Origin: JAPLFM01 sp964650885
GTDB taxonomy: Bacteria; Bacteroidota; Ignavibacteria; Kapaibacteriales; UBA2268
DNA: 64,000 nucleotides
Assembly (NCBI GenBank): GCA_964650885.1
Contig: CAZYXG010000002.1
Location: forward strand, 97,113 to 161,112
Reading direction: 5' to 3'
The notes under the pieces were generated by a model. It saw nothing but the letters and a program-made list of their open reading frames with translations. It did no database searches and was not told the origin of the DNA. Below, piece after piece: positions 33,555-43,610 of this stretch; the first letter of the stretch is position 1; every line of letters starts with the position of its first letter. The position numbers were made by a program, and so were the translations under genes.

Positions 33555-33569
33555 TTTATTTATTTTCAA

Positions 33570-34370
33570 ATGAAAATTACATTAGTACAAAACAATCCAA
33601 TTTTCGAATCTAAAATCGAAAATACAAATAATATATTACGAGTTTGCTCTAATGAAAGCAATAGTATAATTGTTTTTCCTGAACTCACTACTTCAGGTTA
33701 TTTCTATCTTTCAGTCAAGGAGATTGGAAATAATGCCATTTCACAAAACGATGATTTCTTCAATAAATTAAAAGAAATTGCAATTACTAATCAATTAATT
33801 ATTTGTTTGGGCTATGCTGAGAAATCAGAAAATAATATATTTAACTCTGCTGCTTTGATTTTCCCAAATGGTAGTTTCCATAACTATAGAAAAACTCATT
33901 TATTCTATAAAGAGAAATATGTATTTAGTCAGGGCGATACTGGATTCAATGTATTTGAATATAAGCCATTGGATGTAAAAATAGGTGTAATGATTTGCTA
34001 TGACTGGCGATTCCCCGAAGCAGCCCGAAGCTTAGCTTTGCAAGGAGTTGATTTAATATTATGTCCAAGCAACTTAGTTACCGACTTATGGTTTGACGTA
34101 ATGAAAGCAAGAGCAATAGAGAATAATGTTTTTATTGCAGTAGCAAATAGAATAGGAACTGAAACTAGAGAGATAAATGGGGAAATTGAAACTCTCAAAT
34201 TTAAAGGGCAATCTGTAATATTTAGCCCTAAAGGTGATACGTTAGCAATTGCAAGTGCAGATGAAAAGGCTATGATATCTTGTGCAATTGAACCATTTGA
34301 AACACGAAATAAAGCTTTTAATTCTGAAAATGATATATTTTTGGATAGAAGACCAGATATGTACTTATAA
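33570..34370 (+). CDS. carbon-nitrogen (nitrilase-superfamily) hydrolase
   Basis: The 266-residue protein has the Glu-Lys-Cys triad of the superfamily: Glu38 (VFPELTTSGY), Lys108 (YRKTHLF) and Cys143 (MICYDWRFPEAAR). Members are amidases, carbamoylases or related enzymes. Its place 15 bases after ftcD hints at nitrogen or amide catabolism, but the substrate is not evident. A strong terminator follows directly. Confidence 0.9.
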   Translation: MKITLVQNNPIFESKIENTNNILRVCSNESNSIIVFPELTTSGYFYLSVKEIGNNAISQNDDFFNKLKEIAITNQLIICLGYAEKSENNIFNSAALIFPNGSFHNYRKTHLFYKEKYVFSQGDTGFNVFEYKPLDVKIGVMICYDWRFPEAARSLALQGVDLILCPSNLVTDLWFDVMKARAIENNVFIAVANRIGTETREINGEIETLKFKGQSVIFSPKGDTLAIASADEKAMISCAIEPFETRNKAFNSENDIFLDRRPDMYL

Positions 34371-34408
34371 AAAAAGCTCAACTAATCTTAAATTTAGTTG
34401 AGCTTTTT
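34371..34408. terminator. Bidirectional terminator between the hydrolase gene and yceI
   Basis: A 15-bp perfect stem (34371-34385 with 34394-34408; AAAAAGCTCAACTAA arm) with an 8-base loop is placed between two convergent genes. T-rich ends are present on both strands. Confidence 0.92.
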
Positions 34409-34429
34409 AAAATTAAAAATAATTTAAAA

Positions 34430-35050
34430 TTATTTAGCTAATTGTAACGAAACGTTTAATGTGAATTCATTGTCAATAGCTTTATCTCCAAGTCCTTCAA
34501 AGAAGTTTTTTGAACCATATTTAATTTCATAGTTAGTACGGTCAACTTTTATAAAAGCATAAACTTCAGCTTTATCGCCTAAATCTTTAACTTGTACATC
34601 GAAAGTAGTTGGTTTAGTAATTCCTTTAATTGTCAAATCGCCATTAACAGTATATCTTAATACTTTTGTACCACTTTCCATCTTGTTGCTTTTCAATTTT
34701 GCAGATTTCATTTTGAAATTTGCTGTATTGTGTTTTTCAACAGAGAAAAAGTCATCAGACTTTAAATGTCCAGTCAATTTACCAAGACCTTCATTGTCCG
34801 ATTTTAAATCTAAAACTTGAATAGATGTCATATCAACATTGAAAGAAGCAGCTGTAAGATTGTTGCCATCAAGAGTGATGCTACCATCTTTCACGTTTAC
34901 GATGCCATTATGTTCGCCTACAACTTTTTTAGCTACCCATTCCACTTTAGAAGTAGAAGAATTAGCGTTAAAAGTATTTCCAGCGAAAGAGTTAATTGAA
35001 GTTGCAAACAAGATTGCACAAACAACTATCAGAGATAATAGGTTTTTCAT
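34430..35050 (-). CDS. YceI-family periplasmic lipid-binding protein
   Basis: A signal peptide ends near INSFAGN. The ~180-residue mature part has YceI motifs: SKVEWVAKKVVGEHNG, ASFNVDMTSIQV, GHLKSDDFF, NGDLTIKGITKPTTFDV and a final FTLNVSLQL strand. YceI proteins are lipocalin-like barrels that bind polyprenoid lipids in the periplasm. It is transcribed alone, divergent from murC. Confidence 0.93.
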   Translation of the reverse strand: MKNLLSLIVVCAILFATSINSFAGNTFNANSSTSKVEWVAKKVVGEHNGIVNVKDGSITLDGNNLTAASFNVDMTSIQVLDLKSDNEGLGKLTGHLKSDDFFSVEKHNTANFKMKSAKLKSNKMESGTKVLRYTVNGDLTIKGITKPTTFDVQVKDLGDKAEVYAFIKVDRTNYEIKYGSKNFFEGLGDKAIDNEFTLNVSLQLAK

Positions 35051-35104
35051 AATTGTACCTTATTTAATGATTAAAAAAAAATAAATATTGTTATCATTTC
35101 TGGA

Positions 35105-35124
35105 TTAGTTAACGCATTAACTAA
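35105..35124. promoter_or_regulatory. palindrome in the yceI-murC divergent spacer
   Basis: TTAGTTAA (35105-35112) and its complement TTAACTAA (35117-35124) flank CGCA. It lies 55 bases before yceI and 139 before murC. The symmetry is that of a dimeric-regulator operator, but no regulator is known. Confidence 0.4.
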
Positions 35125-35262
35125 AATTCTATTTTAAGAATTTAAAAAAAAGTGCAAAAAACTTATAATTACCAAAAATTCTATCCACAAAAGCGTTTTA
35201 TAATTGTTTAAAACCTTATAAAACCTTAATTTGCGGATTAATCTTTTGTAAAATATACAACA

Positions 35263-36645
35263 ATGGCTTTGCAAATGTTCGCAACAGTAAAAAATATTCA
35301 TTTTGTTGGAATTGGTGGTATCGGAATGAGTGGTATTGCTGAGATTCTCCTTAAAGAGGGCTTTATCATTACAGGTTCGGATATGGCAAAATCCGAAAAT
35401 ACAGATTATTTAGAAAAACATGGTGCAAAAATATTCATTGGGCACAATGAAGACAACGTACAAAGTGCAGAAGTGGTTGTTTATTCGAGTGCCGTTAAAC
35501 CACTTGAAAATCCAGAGACTGCTTTTGCTTTGCAACATAACATACCCCTTATACGTAGAGCAGAAATGCTTTCGGAAGTTGCTCGATTAAATTATTGTTT
35601 GGCTGTTTCTGGTACACACGGAAAAACAACAACTACTTCAATGGTTTCATTGATTTTAATTAGAGCTAATTTCGACCCAACTGTTATAGTTGGTGGCAGA
35701 TTGAAAGATTTTGGTGGCACAAATGCTCGATTAGGAAAAGGGAAATGGACAATATTGGAAGCAGATGAATTCGATAGGTCTTTTCTTCAGCTTTTCCCAA
35801 CTGTTGCCATATTAAATAATATAGAAGCAGAGCATTTGGATATTTATAAAGATATCGAAGATTTGAAAGATACGTTCCTTGAATTTGCAAATAAAGTTCC
35901 TTTCTATGGTTTTGTTGCTTTGGGCTTGGACGATGCGCGCAATAGAGAGATTATGTCTGTAATCAATAAAAAAGTAGTTACTTATGGACTTTCTCGCCAT
36001 TGCGATGTGAGAGCCGATAAAATAGTTTACGATGAAAAAAGAACTGATTTCGATGTTTACCAAAATGGAATATTACTTGGCAGAATGTTAATAAACATAC
36101 CAGGCACTCACAATGTTAAAAATGCTTTGGGTGCTATTACAGTCGCTTTGGGCTTGGGTATTGACTTTGAAACAATTAAGTTAGCACTTGGTGAATTCAA
36201 TGGCGTTCAGCGTAGATTTGAATTTAAAGGTAATTATAAAGGTGCAATGGTAGTTGATGATTATGCACATCATCCATCGGAAGTAGCAGTAACTCTTCAA
36301 GCAGCAAGAAATGGCTGGAACAGGAGAGTAATTGGTGTTTTCCAACCCCATACCTACACTAGAACAAGAGATTTATATAAAGAGTTTGGTCAATGTTTCG
36401 ATGATGCTGATATAATTATCATAACTGATGTTTATGCAGCAAGAGAAACTCCAATTGAAGGAATAACAGGAGAATTGATTGCAAATTCTGCTAAAAAATA
36501 TGGTCACAAAAATGTGATATATGTAGAAAATTTCGACGATATTCTTCCAATAGTTGAAAAAATTGCAGAAGAAAATGATATAATCTTGACTTTGGGTGCT
36601 GGTAGCATCTATAAAGTTGCAAATGACTTAGTAAATAAAAAATAA
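35263..36645 (+). CDS. murC: UDP-N-acetylmuramate--L-alanine ligase
   Basis: MurC adds L-Ala to UDP-MurNAc, the first peptide step of peptidoglycan synthesis. The 460 residues include the N-terminal Rossmann motif FVGIGGIGMSGIAEIL, the ATP loop SGTHGKTTT at about 116-124, ADEFDRSFL, NNIEAEHLDIY and the Mur ligase C-terminal VDDYAHHPSEV. It stands apart from the usual mur/fts cluster. The parvulin-chaperone gene follows after 6 bases. Confidence 0.97.
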   Translation: MALQMFATVKNIHFVGIGGIGMSGIAEILLKEGFIITGSDMAKSENTDYLEKHGAKIFIGHNEDNVQSAEVVVYSSAVKPLENPETAFALQHNIPLIRRAEMLSEVARLNYCLAVSGTHGKTTTTSMVSLILIRANFDPTVIVGGRLKDFGGTNARLGKGKWTILEADEFDRSFLQLFPTVAILNNIEAEHLDIYKDIEDLKDTFLEFANKVPFYGFVALGLDDARNREIMSVINKKVVTYGLSRHCDVRADKIVYDEKRTDFDVYQNGILLGRMLINIPGTHNVKNALGAITVALGLGIDFETIKLALGEFNGVQRRFEFKGNYKGAMVVDDYAHHPSEVAVTLQAARNGWNRRVIGVFQPHTYTRTRDLYKEFGQCFDDADIIIITDVYAARETPIEGITGELIANSAKKYGHKNVIYVENFDDILPIVEKIAEENDIILTLGAGSIYKVANDLVNKK

Positions 36646-36651
36646 TAAAAA

Positions 36652-38712
36652 ATGAGGAATTCAGTGAATTTTAAAAGAAATATAGTTGCTGCAATCTTTG
36701 CTATTGCTGTATTATCTAGCAATTTGATTAGCAAAGAAGATAATTCAGAAACAGTAATTGCTAAAGTAGGCAAAGAAGAAATCACTTATAAACAATTGGA
36801 AAAAGCATTTCAAAAAAATATGAATCGTAAAAACGATTTATTGAAAAATGTCTCCAAAGATAGTGTTTTAAATTTTGTTGAGCTTTACACAAATTATAGA
36901 TTGAAAGTGCAAGATGCCTTAGATAGAGGATATGATAAAGATTCAGTTGTAATGGCTGACATTAAAAATAATAGAAAAACTTTGGCAGAAAATTACTTTT
37001 TCGATATGAATGTGATGCAGCCAAACATAGATAATTATTTGGCACAAAGAAAAAGAGCTGTAAAATTTGCTTATATGTTATTTACTTATAACCCGTTGAT
37101 GGCTCAGGAACACTTTAATTCCAAAATGGCAATGCCAAATGATTCTGCTTGGATTGTTGCCAACGATGTCCTTAAAAAATTAAAAAAAGGTGAAGACTTT
37201 TCTGAATTAGCTAAGAAATATTCCAATGACAAAGAAACTGCTGAAAAGGGTGGAATTGTAAATAACTTCGTTACAATTGGTAAATTGCAAAGAGAAATTG
37301 ACAATGCACTATTCACTTTAAAGCCAGGTGAATATTTTCCAGAAGTAATCAAAACAAGCTATGGCTATTTCTTAATGAAAATGATAGAAGAAGAACCAAG
37401 AGTTTTAGTTTTAGCAAGCCACATACTTTTATCGAATGAAAAAGATGATAAATTGCAAACTAAGAAAACAATTGATTCAGTTTATGCAAGACTTAAAGCT
37501 GGCGATAAATTTGTAACTTTGGCAGAAAAAATATCCGATGAATCATCTTCTGCTATCAATGGTGGAAGAATGACAGAATATTATGGTAGAACTTCTGGCT
37601 TTGAAAAAAGCGGTTCGCAATTAGTTGATGAATTTGTAAATCCTTTGATGAAATTGAAAAATGGCGAAATGACTGGTGTAGTTGAAACTCCTTATGGATA
37701 TCACATAATTAGAAGAGATTCTTCCAAATACTACAATCAAGAATTAGAACAAGAAGACATTAAAAAGTTCTATAGAAGATTATACTTTGAAGATGATAAA
37801 AAGAAATTTATGGAAAAAATTTCAACTAAGTATGGTTTTGCAATTGAGGAAAACGTATTTACTGAATTTAAATCTAAATTTGAAGTTAATAAAACTAATT
37901 TAGATACTGCGTGGGCTAAAAATATTGAAAGCGATTTGAAAAGAAAAGTCCTTTTCAAATATGGCAAAATGAGCAATACAGTTGGCGATTTTATCGAAAT
38001 AAATAAAACTAATCCTAAATTCCGTGGCACTGCCAATACCGACGAAGGATTTAGAAAAACTATTAAAGCGTTAATTGAACCTTTGGTGATTGATGATGCG
38101 ACTAGAAATCTTGAAAAACAAAATCTAGATTTCGGTTCATTAGTTAAAGAATTCCAAGACGGAATGTTGCTTTTCAAAGTAGAATCGGTGGAAGTTTGGG
38201 AAAAACTTAAATTCGATTCCACAAAAGCAAAAGTTTATTGGGATTCAACTAGCTCTCGTTATAAAACAAACATAATGTATGACATTAGTGAAATATTTGT
38301 ACTATCTGATTCACTTGTAAACAACTTAAAATTGCAATTAGATGGCGGAGCAAATTTCGATGATTTAGCTGCGAATAATACTGTCCGCACAGGATTGAGA
38401 GAGAAAAAAGGAAACCATGGAGAATTGGATTCTAAAAGAAACAAGTTTTCTAATATCTTGCCGACTGAAATTAAAGCAGGAATGTTGGTTGGTCCAAAAA
38501 AATTAGAAAATGGTTTTGCAATTTTGAAAATAAACAAAGTATTACCAATTCGCATTAAAACATTCCCAGAAGCAATCACAGATTTTGCTCCTGCTTTCCA
38601 AGATCAGCAACAAAAGTTACTTTTGAAAAACTGGTTAGAGCGAGTGAAAACAAAACACAACGTACAAATTGACAAAGAGTTAATTGTTAAACTATTAGAT
38701 CAAAAGAAGTAA
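36652..38712 (+). CDS. periplasmic peptidyl-prolyl isomerase/chaperone with two parvulin domains
   Basis: A signal peptide (IVAAIFAIAVLSSNLIS) is followed by a SurA/PpiD-like N-terminal chaperone region (TVIAKVGKEEITYKQLEKAF; LYTNYRLKVQDALDRGYD). Two PpiC domains lie at about 134-245 (FSELAKKYSNDKETAEKGGIV; SYGYFLMKM) and 255-355 (ASHILLSNEKDD; TPYGYHIIRR). The ~300-residue C-terminal part looks like a further, diverged repeat. It is likely involved in outer-membrane protein folding. It is longer than E. coli SurA and tandem with a SurA-like gene 5 bases downstream. Confidence 0.88.
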   Translation: MRNSVNFKRNIVAAIFAIAVLSSNLISKEDNSETVIAKVGKEEITYKQLEKAFQKNMNRKNDLLKNVSKDSVLNFVELYTNYRLKVQDALDRGYDKDSVVMADIKNNRKTLAENYFFDMNVMQPNIDNYLAQRKRAVKFAYMLFTYNPLMAQEHFNSKMAMPNDSAWIVANDVLKKLKKGEDFSELAKKYSNDKETAEKGGIVNNFVTIGKLQREIDNALFTLKPGEYFPEVIKTSYGYFLMKMIEEEPRVLVLASHILLSNEKDDKLQTKKTIDSVYARLKAGDKFVTLAEKISDESSSAINGGRMTEYYGRTSGFEKSGSQLVDEFVNPLMKLKNGEMTGVVETPYGYHIIRRDSSKYYNQELEQEDIKKFYRRLYFEDDKKKFMEKISTKYGFAIEENVFTEFKSKFEVNKTNLDTAWAKNIESDLKRKVLFKYGKMSNTVGDFIEINKTNPKFRGTANTDEGFRKTIKALIEPLVIDDATRNLEKQNLDFGSLVKEFQDGMLLFKVESVEVWEKLKFDSTKAKVYWDSTSSRYKTNIMYDISEIFVLSDSLVNNLKLQLDGGANFDDLAANNTVRTGLREKKGNHGELDSKRNKFSNILPTEIKAGMLVGPKKLENGFAILKINKVLPIRIKTFPEAITDFAPAFQDQQQKLLLKNWLERVKTKHNVQIDKELIVKLLDQKK

Positions 38713-38717
38713 TTTAA

Positions 38718-40004
38718 ATGACAATCATAAAATTTGTTATCTCAATATTTTTATTAGCTAATCTTAGCTCATTTGCACAAATGAGTTCAGGCCAATCTTT
38801 GGATAAAATTGTTGCAGTTGTTGGAAAAGAAATCATATTGAAATCAGAAGTAGATGGCTCTATTGCACAAATGCAGCAGCAAAATCCAAAAGTAAACTTC
38901 AACGATGCAAAACTTAGAGAGCAAATTTTAGAAAGGTTAATCAGCGAAAAGCTAATTATTACTAGAGCATTGGAAGACTCGATTGAAGTTACAGATGACG
39001 ATGTGAACCAGCGATGGAATGAAGTGCTATCGAGAATGATAAATCAATTTGGCTCAGAAAAAAGAGTTGAAGAAGTTGTTGGCAAATCATTAAGCAGATT
39101 GAAATATGAATATCTTGATCAAATAAGGAAAAGACTTCTTTCAGATAAGCTAATTGGTACTAAATTCCAAACATTAGCCGTTACTCCGACTGAAGTGCAA
39201 GAGTTCTATAAAATCTATAAAGATTCTTTGGAATTTATTCCTGATAGAGTTACTCTACATCATATTGTGAAATTTGTCAGTACGAGTAAAAATGCTAAAG
39301 AAGAAGTATATAACCTTGCTAAAAGAGTTAGAGACTCAATAATTAATGGTGGGGACTTCGGCGAATTTGCGAAAAGATATAGTGGCGATTATATGTCTGC
39401 AAAAGATAACGGAAATCTTGGTTGGTTCGATAAAGGAAAGTTAGTAAAAGAATTTGAAAAAGCTGCTTTTGCTTTGCAAAAAGGGGAGACATCTCTTCCA
39501 ATTGAAACACCATTTGGTTTTCATATTATTCAAACACTGGATAAAAAACCTGAAGCAATAAGCACACGCCATATTCTTTTTAAATTAGGTCAGTCCAACG
39601 ATGATAAAGATAAAACAATTGCAGAACTTAAAACAATTTCAGAAAAATTCAAAGCTGGTGCAAATTTTGAGGAATTAGCTAAAGAATATTCCGATGAAAA
39701 AGAATCAAAAGGTTTTGGTGGATTTATTGGTACTCTTAGTTTGGCAGATTTTCCGCAAGATGTTAGAATTGCAATTGAAAAAATCAACGTAGGTGAAATA
39801 AGCGAACCACTTATCTACGGTAATGACCCTTCAAAGCAAGGTTATCAGTTGTTTTGGAAAAAAGAAATAATTAAAGAACATAAGCCAACTTTAGAATTAG
39901 ACTATAAACTTTTAGAAATTAATGCTACAAATTACAAACGTAACAATGAAATTCAAAAGTATATTGCTGAATTGAAAAATGAGATTTATTGGGAATTGAA
40001 ATAG
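38718..40004 (+). CDS. surA: SurA-like periplasmic chaperone/prolyl isomerase
   Basis: The 428-residue protein has a signal peptide, a SurA N-domain (LDKIVAVVGKEIILKSEVDGSIAQMQQ; ERLISEKLIITRA) and two parvulin domains at about 172-270 and 275-375 (FGEFAKRYSGDYMSAKDNGNLGW; STRHILFKLG; EELAKEYSDEKESKGFGGF). The domain order and length fit SurA, which escorts barrel proteins such as the OmpA and porin-like products in this window. Its stop codon directly abuts the stop of the convergent response-regulator gene. Confidence 0.88.
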   Translation: MTIIKFVISIFLLANLSSFAQMSSGQSLDKIVAVVGKEIILKSEVDGSIAQMQQQNPKVNFNDAKLREQILERLISEKLIITRALEDSIEVTDDDVNQRWNEVLSRMINQFGSEKRVEEVVGKSLSRLKYEYLDQIRKRLLSDKLIGTKFQTLAVTPTEVQEFYKIYKDSLEFIPDRVTLHHIVKFVSTSKNAKEEVYNLAKRVRDSIINGGDFGEFAKRYSGDYMSAKDNGNLGWFDKGKLVKEFEKAAFALQKGETSLPIETPFGFHIIQTLDKKPEAISTRHILFKLGQSNDDKDKTIAELKTISEKFKAGANFEELAKEYSDEKESKGFGGFIGTLSLADFPQDVRIAIEKINVGEISEPLIYGNDPSKQGYQLFWKKEIIKEHKPTLELDYKLLEINATNYKRNNEIQKYIAELKNEIYWELK

Positions 40005-41402
40005 TTATTTCTTAACTCTGAAATTACTTACTTCAATTTCGTATTTTCTAATCTTATTATGTAATGTCTCCCTACTTATCGCTAGTAATGCAGCTGCTTT
40101 ACTCACGTTTCCGTTTACTCTATCCAATGTGGATTCAATTTTCTTTTTGTCAACCTGTGCCAAATCCTCTTTCAAAGTTCTATCTTCCGAAAGCACATTG
40201 TATGGTTTAGTATCAGAATCCAAACTACCAATGTTAGGTTTAATCATTTTATGAAGTTCACGTACTTCAATTTCATTACCTTTCACAGTTTGCAAGATTA
40301 CTCTCACAACACTAGACAGCTCTCTAACATTGCCATACCATTTTTGTTCGCTCAAAAATTCTAAAGCAGATGGAGAAAATACTTTGAACTCAGAATATTG
40401 TTCATTGTGATATTTGGTGTAATAGTTAACAATTTCCACAATGTCTTCTGCACGCTCTCTCAAAGGTGGAAGAAATATTTCACATTCTCTCAATCTATGA
40501 TAAAGTGGCTCACGGAATTTATTTTCCTTCATAGCCACAATCAAATCCCTATCCGTAGCAGAAAGAAATCTAATATCTACAGCTTCATTTTCTATTGAAC
40601 CAATTTTTCTAACATACTTTTCCTCTAAAGGAATAAATAAATTCGACTGCAAATCAAGAGACATATCACCAATTTCATCTAAGAAAAGTGTTCCTCTGTT
40701 TGCTTTTTGGAAAAGCCCAGTTTTGGTTTCTGTTGCACCAGAGAAAGCACCTTTTGTGTGCCCGAATAACTCACTTTGGAAAAGTTCTTTGGGAATGTTT
40801 GGAATATCTACAGTTACAAACTGACCTTTCACTCTGCGGCTTACATTATGAATTGCTTTAGCTACAAGACGCTTTCCAGTACCAGTTTCACCAGTAATTA
40901 ATATATTTAAGTCCGTCCTTCCATATCGGATAATACTATCACCAATTTCAATTAACACTTTGCTTTTGCCAATAATTCCATTAGAATTTAAAAACTTAAG
41001 TATTTCTTTGCTTTCGCCATCAGTTCCAAGTTTTTCAATTGCAGAATCTAAAACAGATTTGATTTTATCTTTAGAAACAATACTTTTTTCAATGAAATTG
41101 ATTGCACCTAATTTTGTTGCACGTACTGCTGTTTCAATTGAGCCTTTCCCAGAAATCATTACGACAGGAATTTGTGGAAATCTTCTGCGGCTATGCTCAA
41201 GCACATCTAGTCCAGTAAGCTTTACGCCAGTCCCAAACTCAATATCGAGCAATATTAGATTTATTTCAGATGCGTGCCTATCAATATAATTAATGGCATC
41301 TGTTGGCAAATGAAGTGTGTGTGTTTCAAATCCAAGGGAAGTTACAATCTCTGCAATAGTGGTACAAAAGTCCACATTGTCATCAACAACTAGTATTTTC
41401 AT
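40005..41402 (-). CDS. NtrC-family sigma-54-dependent response regulator
   Basis: The 465 residues show three domains. The receiver has the phospho-acceptor Asp53 (LILLDIEFG), acidic pair DD at 7-8 and Lys105. The AAA+ domain has Walker A GETGTGK (170-176), the sigma-54 contact loop GAFSGA (217-222) and Walker B FLDE (239-242). A Fis-type helix-turn-helix lies at the C-terminus (VNGNVSKAAALLAISRETLHNKIRKYEI). It activates sigma-54 promoters when phosphorylated. No sensor kinase is adjacent, so its signal is unknown; targets are probably elsewhere. It converges on surA with no gap. Confidence 0.95.
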   Translation of the reverse strand: MKILVVDDNVDFCTTIAEIVTSLGFETHTLHLPTDAINYIDRHASEINLILLDIEFGTGVKLTGLDVLEHSRRRFPQIPVVMISGKGSIETAVRATKLGAINFIEKSIVSKDKIKSVLDSAIEKLGTDGESKEILKFLNSNGIIGKSKVLIEIGDSIIRYGRTDLNILITGETGTGKRLVAKAIHNVSRRVKGQFVTVDIPNIPKELFQSELFGHTKGAFSGATETKTGLFQKANRGTLFLDEIGDMSLDLQSNLFIPLEEKYVRKIGSIENEAVDIRFLSATDRDLIVAMKENKFREPLYHRLRECEIFLPPLRERAEDIVEIVNYYTKYHNEQYSEFKVFSPSALEFLSEQKWYGNVRELSSVVRVILQTVKGNEIEVRELHKMIKPNIGSLDSDTKPYNVLSEDRTLKEDLAQVDKKKIESTLDRVNGNVSKAAALLAISRETLHNKIRKYEIEVSNFRVKK

Positions 41403-41455
41403 TTGTAAGTTTTTAATTATTTAATTTTAATAATTAGAATATACAAATAAAATTT

Positions 41456-41959
41456 TTATTTATATAAATCTTTCAGAGATTCTAAACGAATATAAAAAAT
41501 TCTGTAATCTCTATTCAGTAAATCTGGTCTATCGAACTTGTTATTCCAGATATATCTTTTCACAAAATCATTAGTCGGATTCTCAAAAATAATGTAAGTC
41601 ATTGTATCTGCTGTGACATTGAGAGTTTCATTACGTAAAATTAACTTTGTAAAGTCTGGCAAAACAGAGCAATAGAGAGAATCTGGTATTTTTGTAACAA
41701 AAACACCAGATGTGTCAGTAATTGAAGTGATTGATTCTACAACACCATTTGTTTTGAGAATATAACTATTGAAAATTTTCTCTGTTTTCCTGATTAAGCT
41801 ACCCCACTTTAGAGTTGTCTTAGTATTCATGGAATCAACACATTTTGTGATTGGATAGTTCACTATTATAGCTTCTTTAGTTGCAGTGTTGGTGCAAGAA
41901 GCTGCAATTATTATCAATACAAAGGGGACAATCAAAAAATTAAAGATTGATTTTTTCAA
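41456..41959 (-). CDS. putative lipoprotein of unknown function
   Basis: The signal peptide (FLIVPFVLIIIAASC) ends in a lipobox with the lipidated Cys at about position 22. The remaining ~145 residues are beta-rich and not recognised. The start is TTG at 41959, overlapping the gltX stop in a four-base TTGA; no ATG gives a complete signal peptide. It is therefore coupled to gltX. Confidence 0.7.
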   Translation of the reverse strand: MKKSIFNFLIVPFVLIIIAASCTNTATKEAIIVNYPITKCVDSMNTKTTLKWGSLIRKTEKIFNSYILKTNGVVESITSITDTSGVFVTKIPDSLYCSVLPDFTKLILRNETLNVTADTMTYIIFENPTNDFVKRYIWNNKFDRPDLLNRDYRIFYIRLESLKDLYK

Positions 41960-43407
41960 TTGAAATAACCTGAATCAAGTTTTACAAAAAATTCATTCAT
42001 TCTTGCTTCACATTCTGCCTTGCCTAACAACGCCATAGTTTCATAAAGACTAGCTCCTACTGCTTTTCCAGTCAGCACCAATCTTAACGGGTTCATAATT
42101 TCGCCGAATTTTAATTTCTTATCATTTATGAAAGTTTTTACAGCATTTTCAATTGGGTCGTGTGTGAATTCTTCCAAAGCAAACAAAGCATAAAACAATT
42201 CTTTAGCAGTTTCACTAGTCGTTTCTTTCCAACATTTTGCAAAATATTCTTTGTCGTAGTTTGGTTTTCCAAACATATAATCACCAAACACTGGTAATTC
42301 ATGCAAAAAGTGAATTCTTTCTCTAAGCAATTTTATTACTTTAGCAATGTAATCCTGTTCGAATTCAACTGCTGTGCTTTCTATATAAAGCTTTGCTAAA
42401 TAGTTCACATCCATTGAGCGGAAATATTGTCCTTGCACCCAAAGCAATTTTTCTCTATCGAATACAGCACCTGCTTTATTTACTTTTTCCAGATTAAATT
42501 CAGCTATTAGTTCATCAATTGTAAATATTTCTCTATTATTTGTTGGATTCCATCCAAGCAATGCTATGAAATTAACAAAAGCTTCTTTCAAAAAGCCAGC
42601 TGAATTAAATTCTTCTACTGAAACTGAGCCTGTTCTTTTTGATAATTTTGATTTATCTTCGTTCAAAAGCAAAGGCAAATGTGCAAATGTAGGTGCAGTC
42701 CAATTAAATGCTTTATAAAGCAAAACGTGTTTAGGAGTAGAAGGAAGCCATTCTTCACCTCTGATAACGTGGGTAATTTCCATAAAGTGGTCGTCAACTA
42801 CGTTTGCTAAATGGTAGGTAGGGAATCCATCGGACTTTAATAAAATTTGGTCGTCAATATCTTTTCCAAGCACTTTAACTTCGCCACGGATTACATCTGC
42901 GAATTTCACTTCTTCATTGTAATCTACTTTTAATCGAATTACATATTCAGTGCCTGCTTCAATAAGCTTTTTAGTTTCCTCAGCTCCAAGAGTGAAGAAG
43001 TTCTTCATTGTAGTTCTGTCATATTTTGGTGAAAGACCAGAGTTTTTTTGTCTTTCACGCATAGCTTCAATTTCTTCAGAAGTGTCGAATGCAAAATATG
43101 CAGAGCCATTATCAATTAATTCATAAGCATATTTTTTATATAAATCGAAACGCTCAGATTGTATGTATGGTCCGTAATCGCCACCAACGTGTGGTCCTTC
43201 ATCAAATTCAAGCCCAGCCCAATTTAAAGATTTAATCAAATTCTCTTGTGCATCTTCTACAAGTCTTGTTCTGTCGGTATCTTCAATACGAAGAATGAAC
43301 TTCCCATTGTGGTGTTTAGCGAAAAGATAATTGTAAAGTGCAGTACGCAGACCACCTACGTGTAGAAATCCAGTTGGCGATGGAGCAAATCTAACTCTAA
43401 CAGACAT
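41956..43407 (-). CDS. gltX: glutamyl-tRNA synthetase
   Basis: This class I synthetase charges tRNA-Glu. The 483 residues have the HIGH-type motif FAPSPTGFLHVGGLRTALYNYL, the EDTDR block, YHLANVVDDH, VIRGEEWLPSTPKH and the KMSKS-type loop KLSKRTGS. The length is normal. The anticodon-binding C-terminal half looks complete. It is the first gene of a two-gene unit with the lipoprotein. Confidence 0.97.
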   Translation of the reverse strand: MSVRVRFAPSPTGFLHVGGLRTALYNYLFAKHHNGKFILRIEDTDRTRLVEDAQENLIKSLNWAGLEFDEGPHVGGDYGPYIQSERFDLYKKYAYELIDNGSAYFAFDTSEEIEAMRERQKNSGLSPKYDRTTMKNFFTLGAEETKKLIEAGTEYVIRLKVDYNEEVKFADVIRGEVKVLGKDIDDQILLKSDGFPTYHLANVVDDHFMEITHVIRGEEWLPSTPKHVLLYKAFNWTAPTFAHLPLLLNEDKSKLSKRTGSVSVEEFNSAGFLKEAFVNFIALLGWNPTNNREIFTIDELIAEFNLEKVNKAGAVFDREKLLWVQGQYFRSMDVNYLAKLYIESTAVEFEQDYIAKVIKLLRERIHFLHELPVFGDYMFGKPNYDKEYFAKCWKETTSETAKELFYALFALEEFTHDPIENAVKTFINDKKLKFGEIMNPLRLVLTGKAVGASLYETMALLGKAECEARMNEFFVKLDSGYFN

Positions 43408-43439
43408 TTTTAACTTTTAAATTGTAATAAAAATAATCT

Positions 43440-43472
43440 CAAAATTAATCATTTTAAAGTAGAATATTTCAA
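43440..43472 (-). promoter_or_regulatory. candidate promoter for gltX
   Basis: On the minus strand TAATTTTG (complement of 43440-43447) matches TAnnTTTG and is 33 bases before the gltX ATG. TTG (complement of 43470-43472) lies 22 bases further upstream. Confidence 0.4.
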
Positions 43473-43610
43473 TAATAGATTAACAAAAGTGAATATTTAA
43501 ACTTCAATAGGCAAGATATTTGCTATAAACTAAGCATTGAAACATTATTTGGTTTTTATTTAATAAGTTTTGAAGTATATTAAGTTTTTGAAACTAACAT
43601 TTGATAGAAA

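Noticed and set aside
37770..38222. 150-codon minus-strand ORF
   Set aside because: It is antisense to the parvulin chaperone gene and has no recognisable features.
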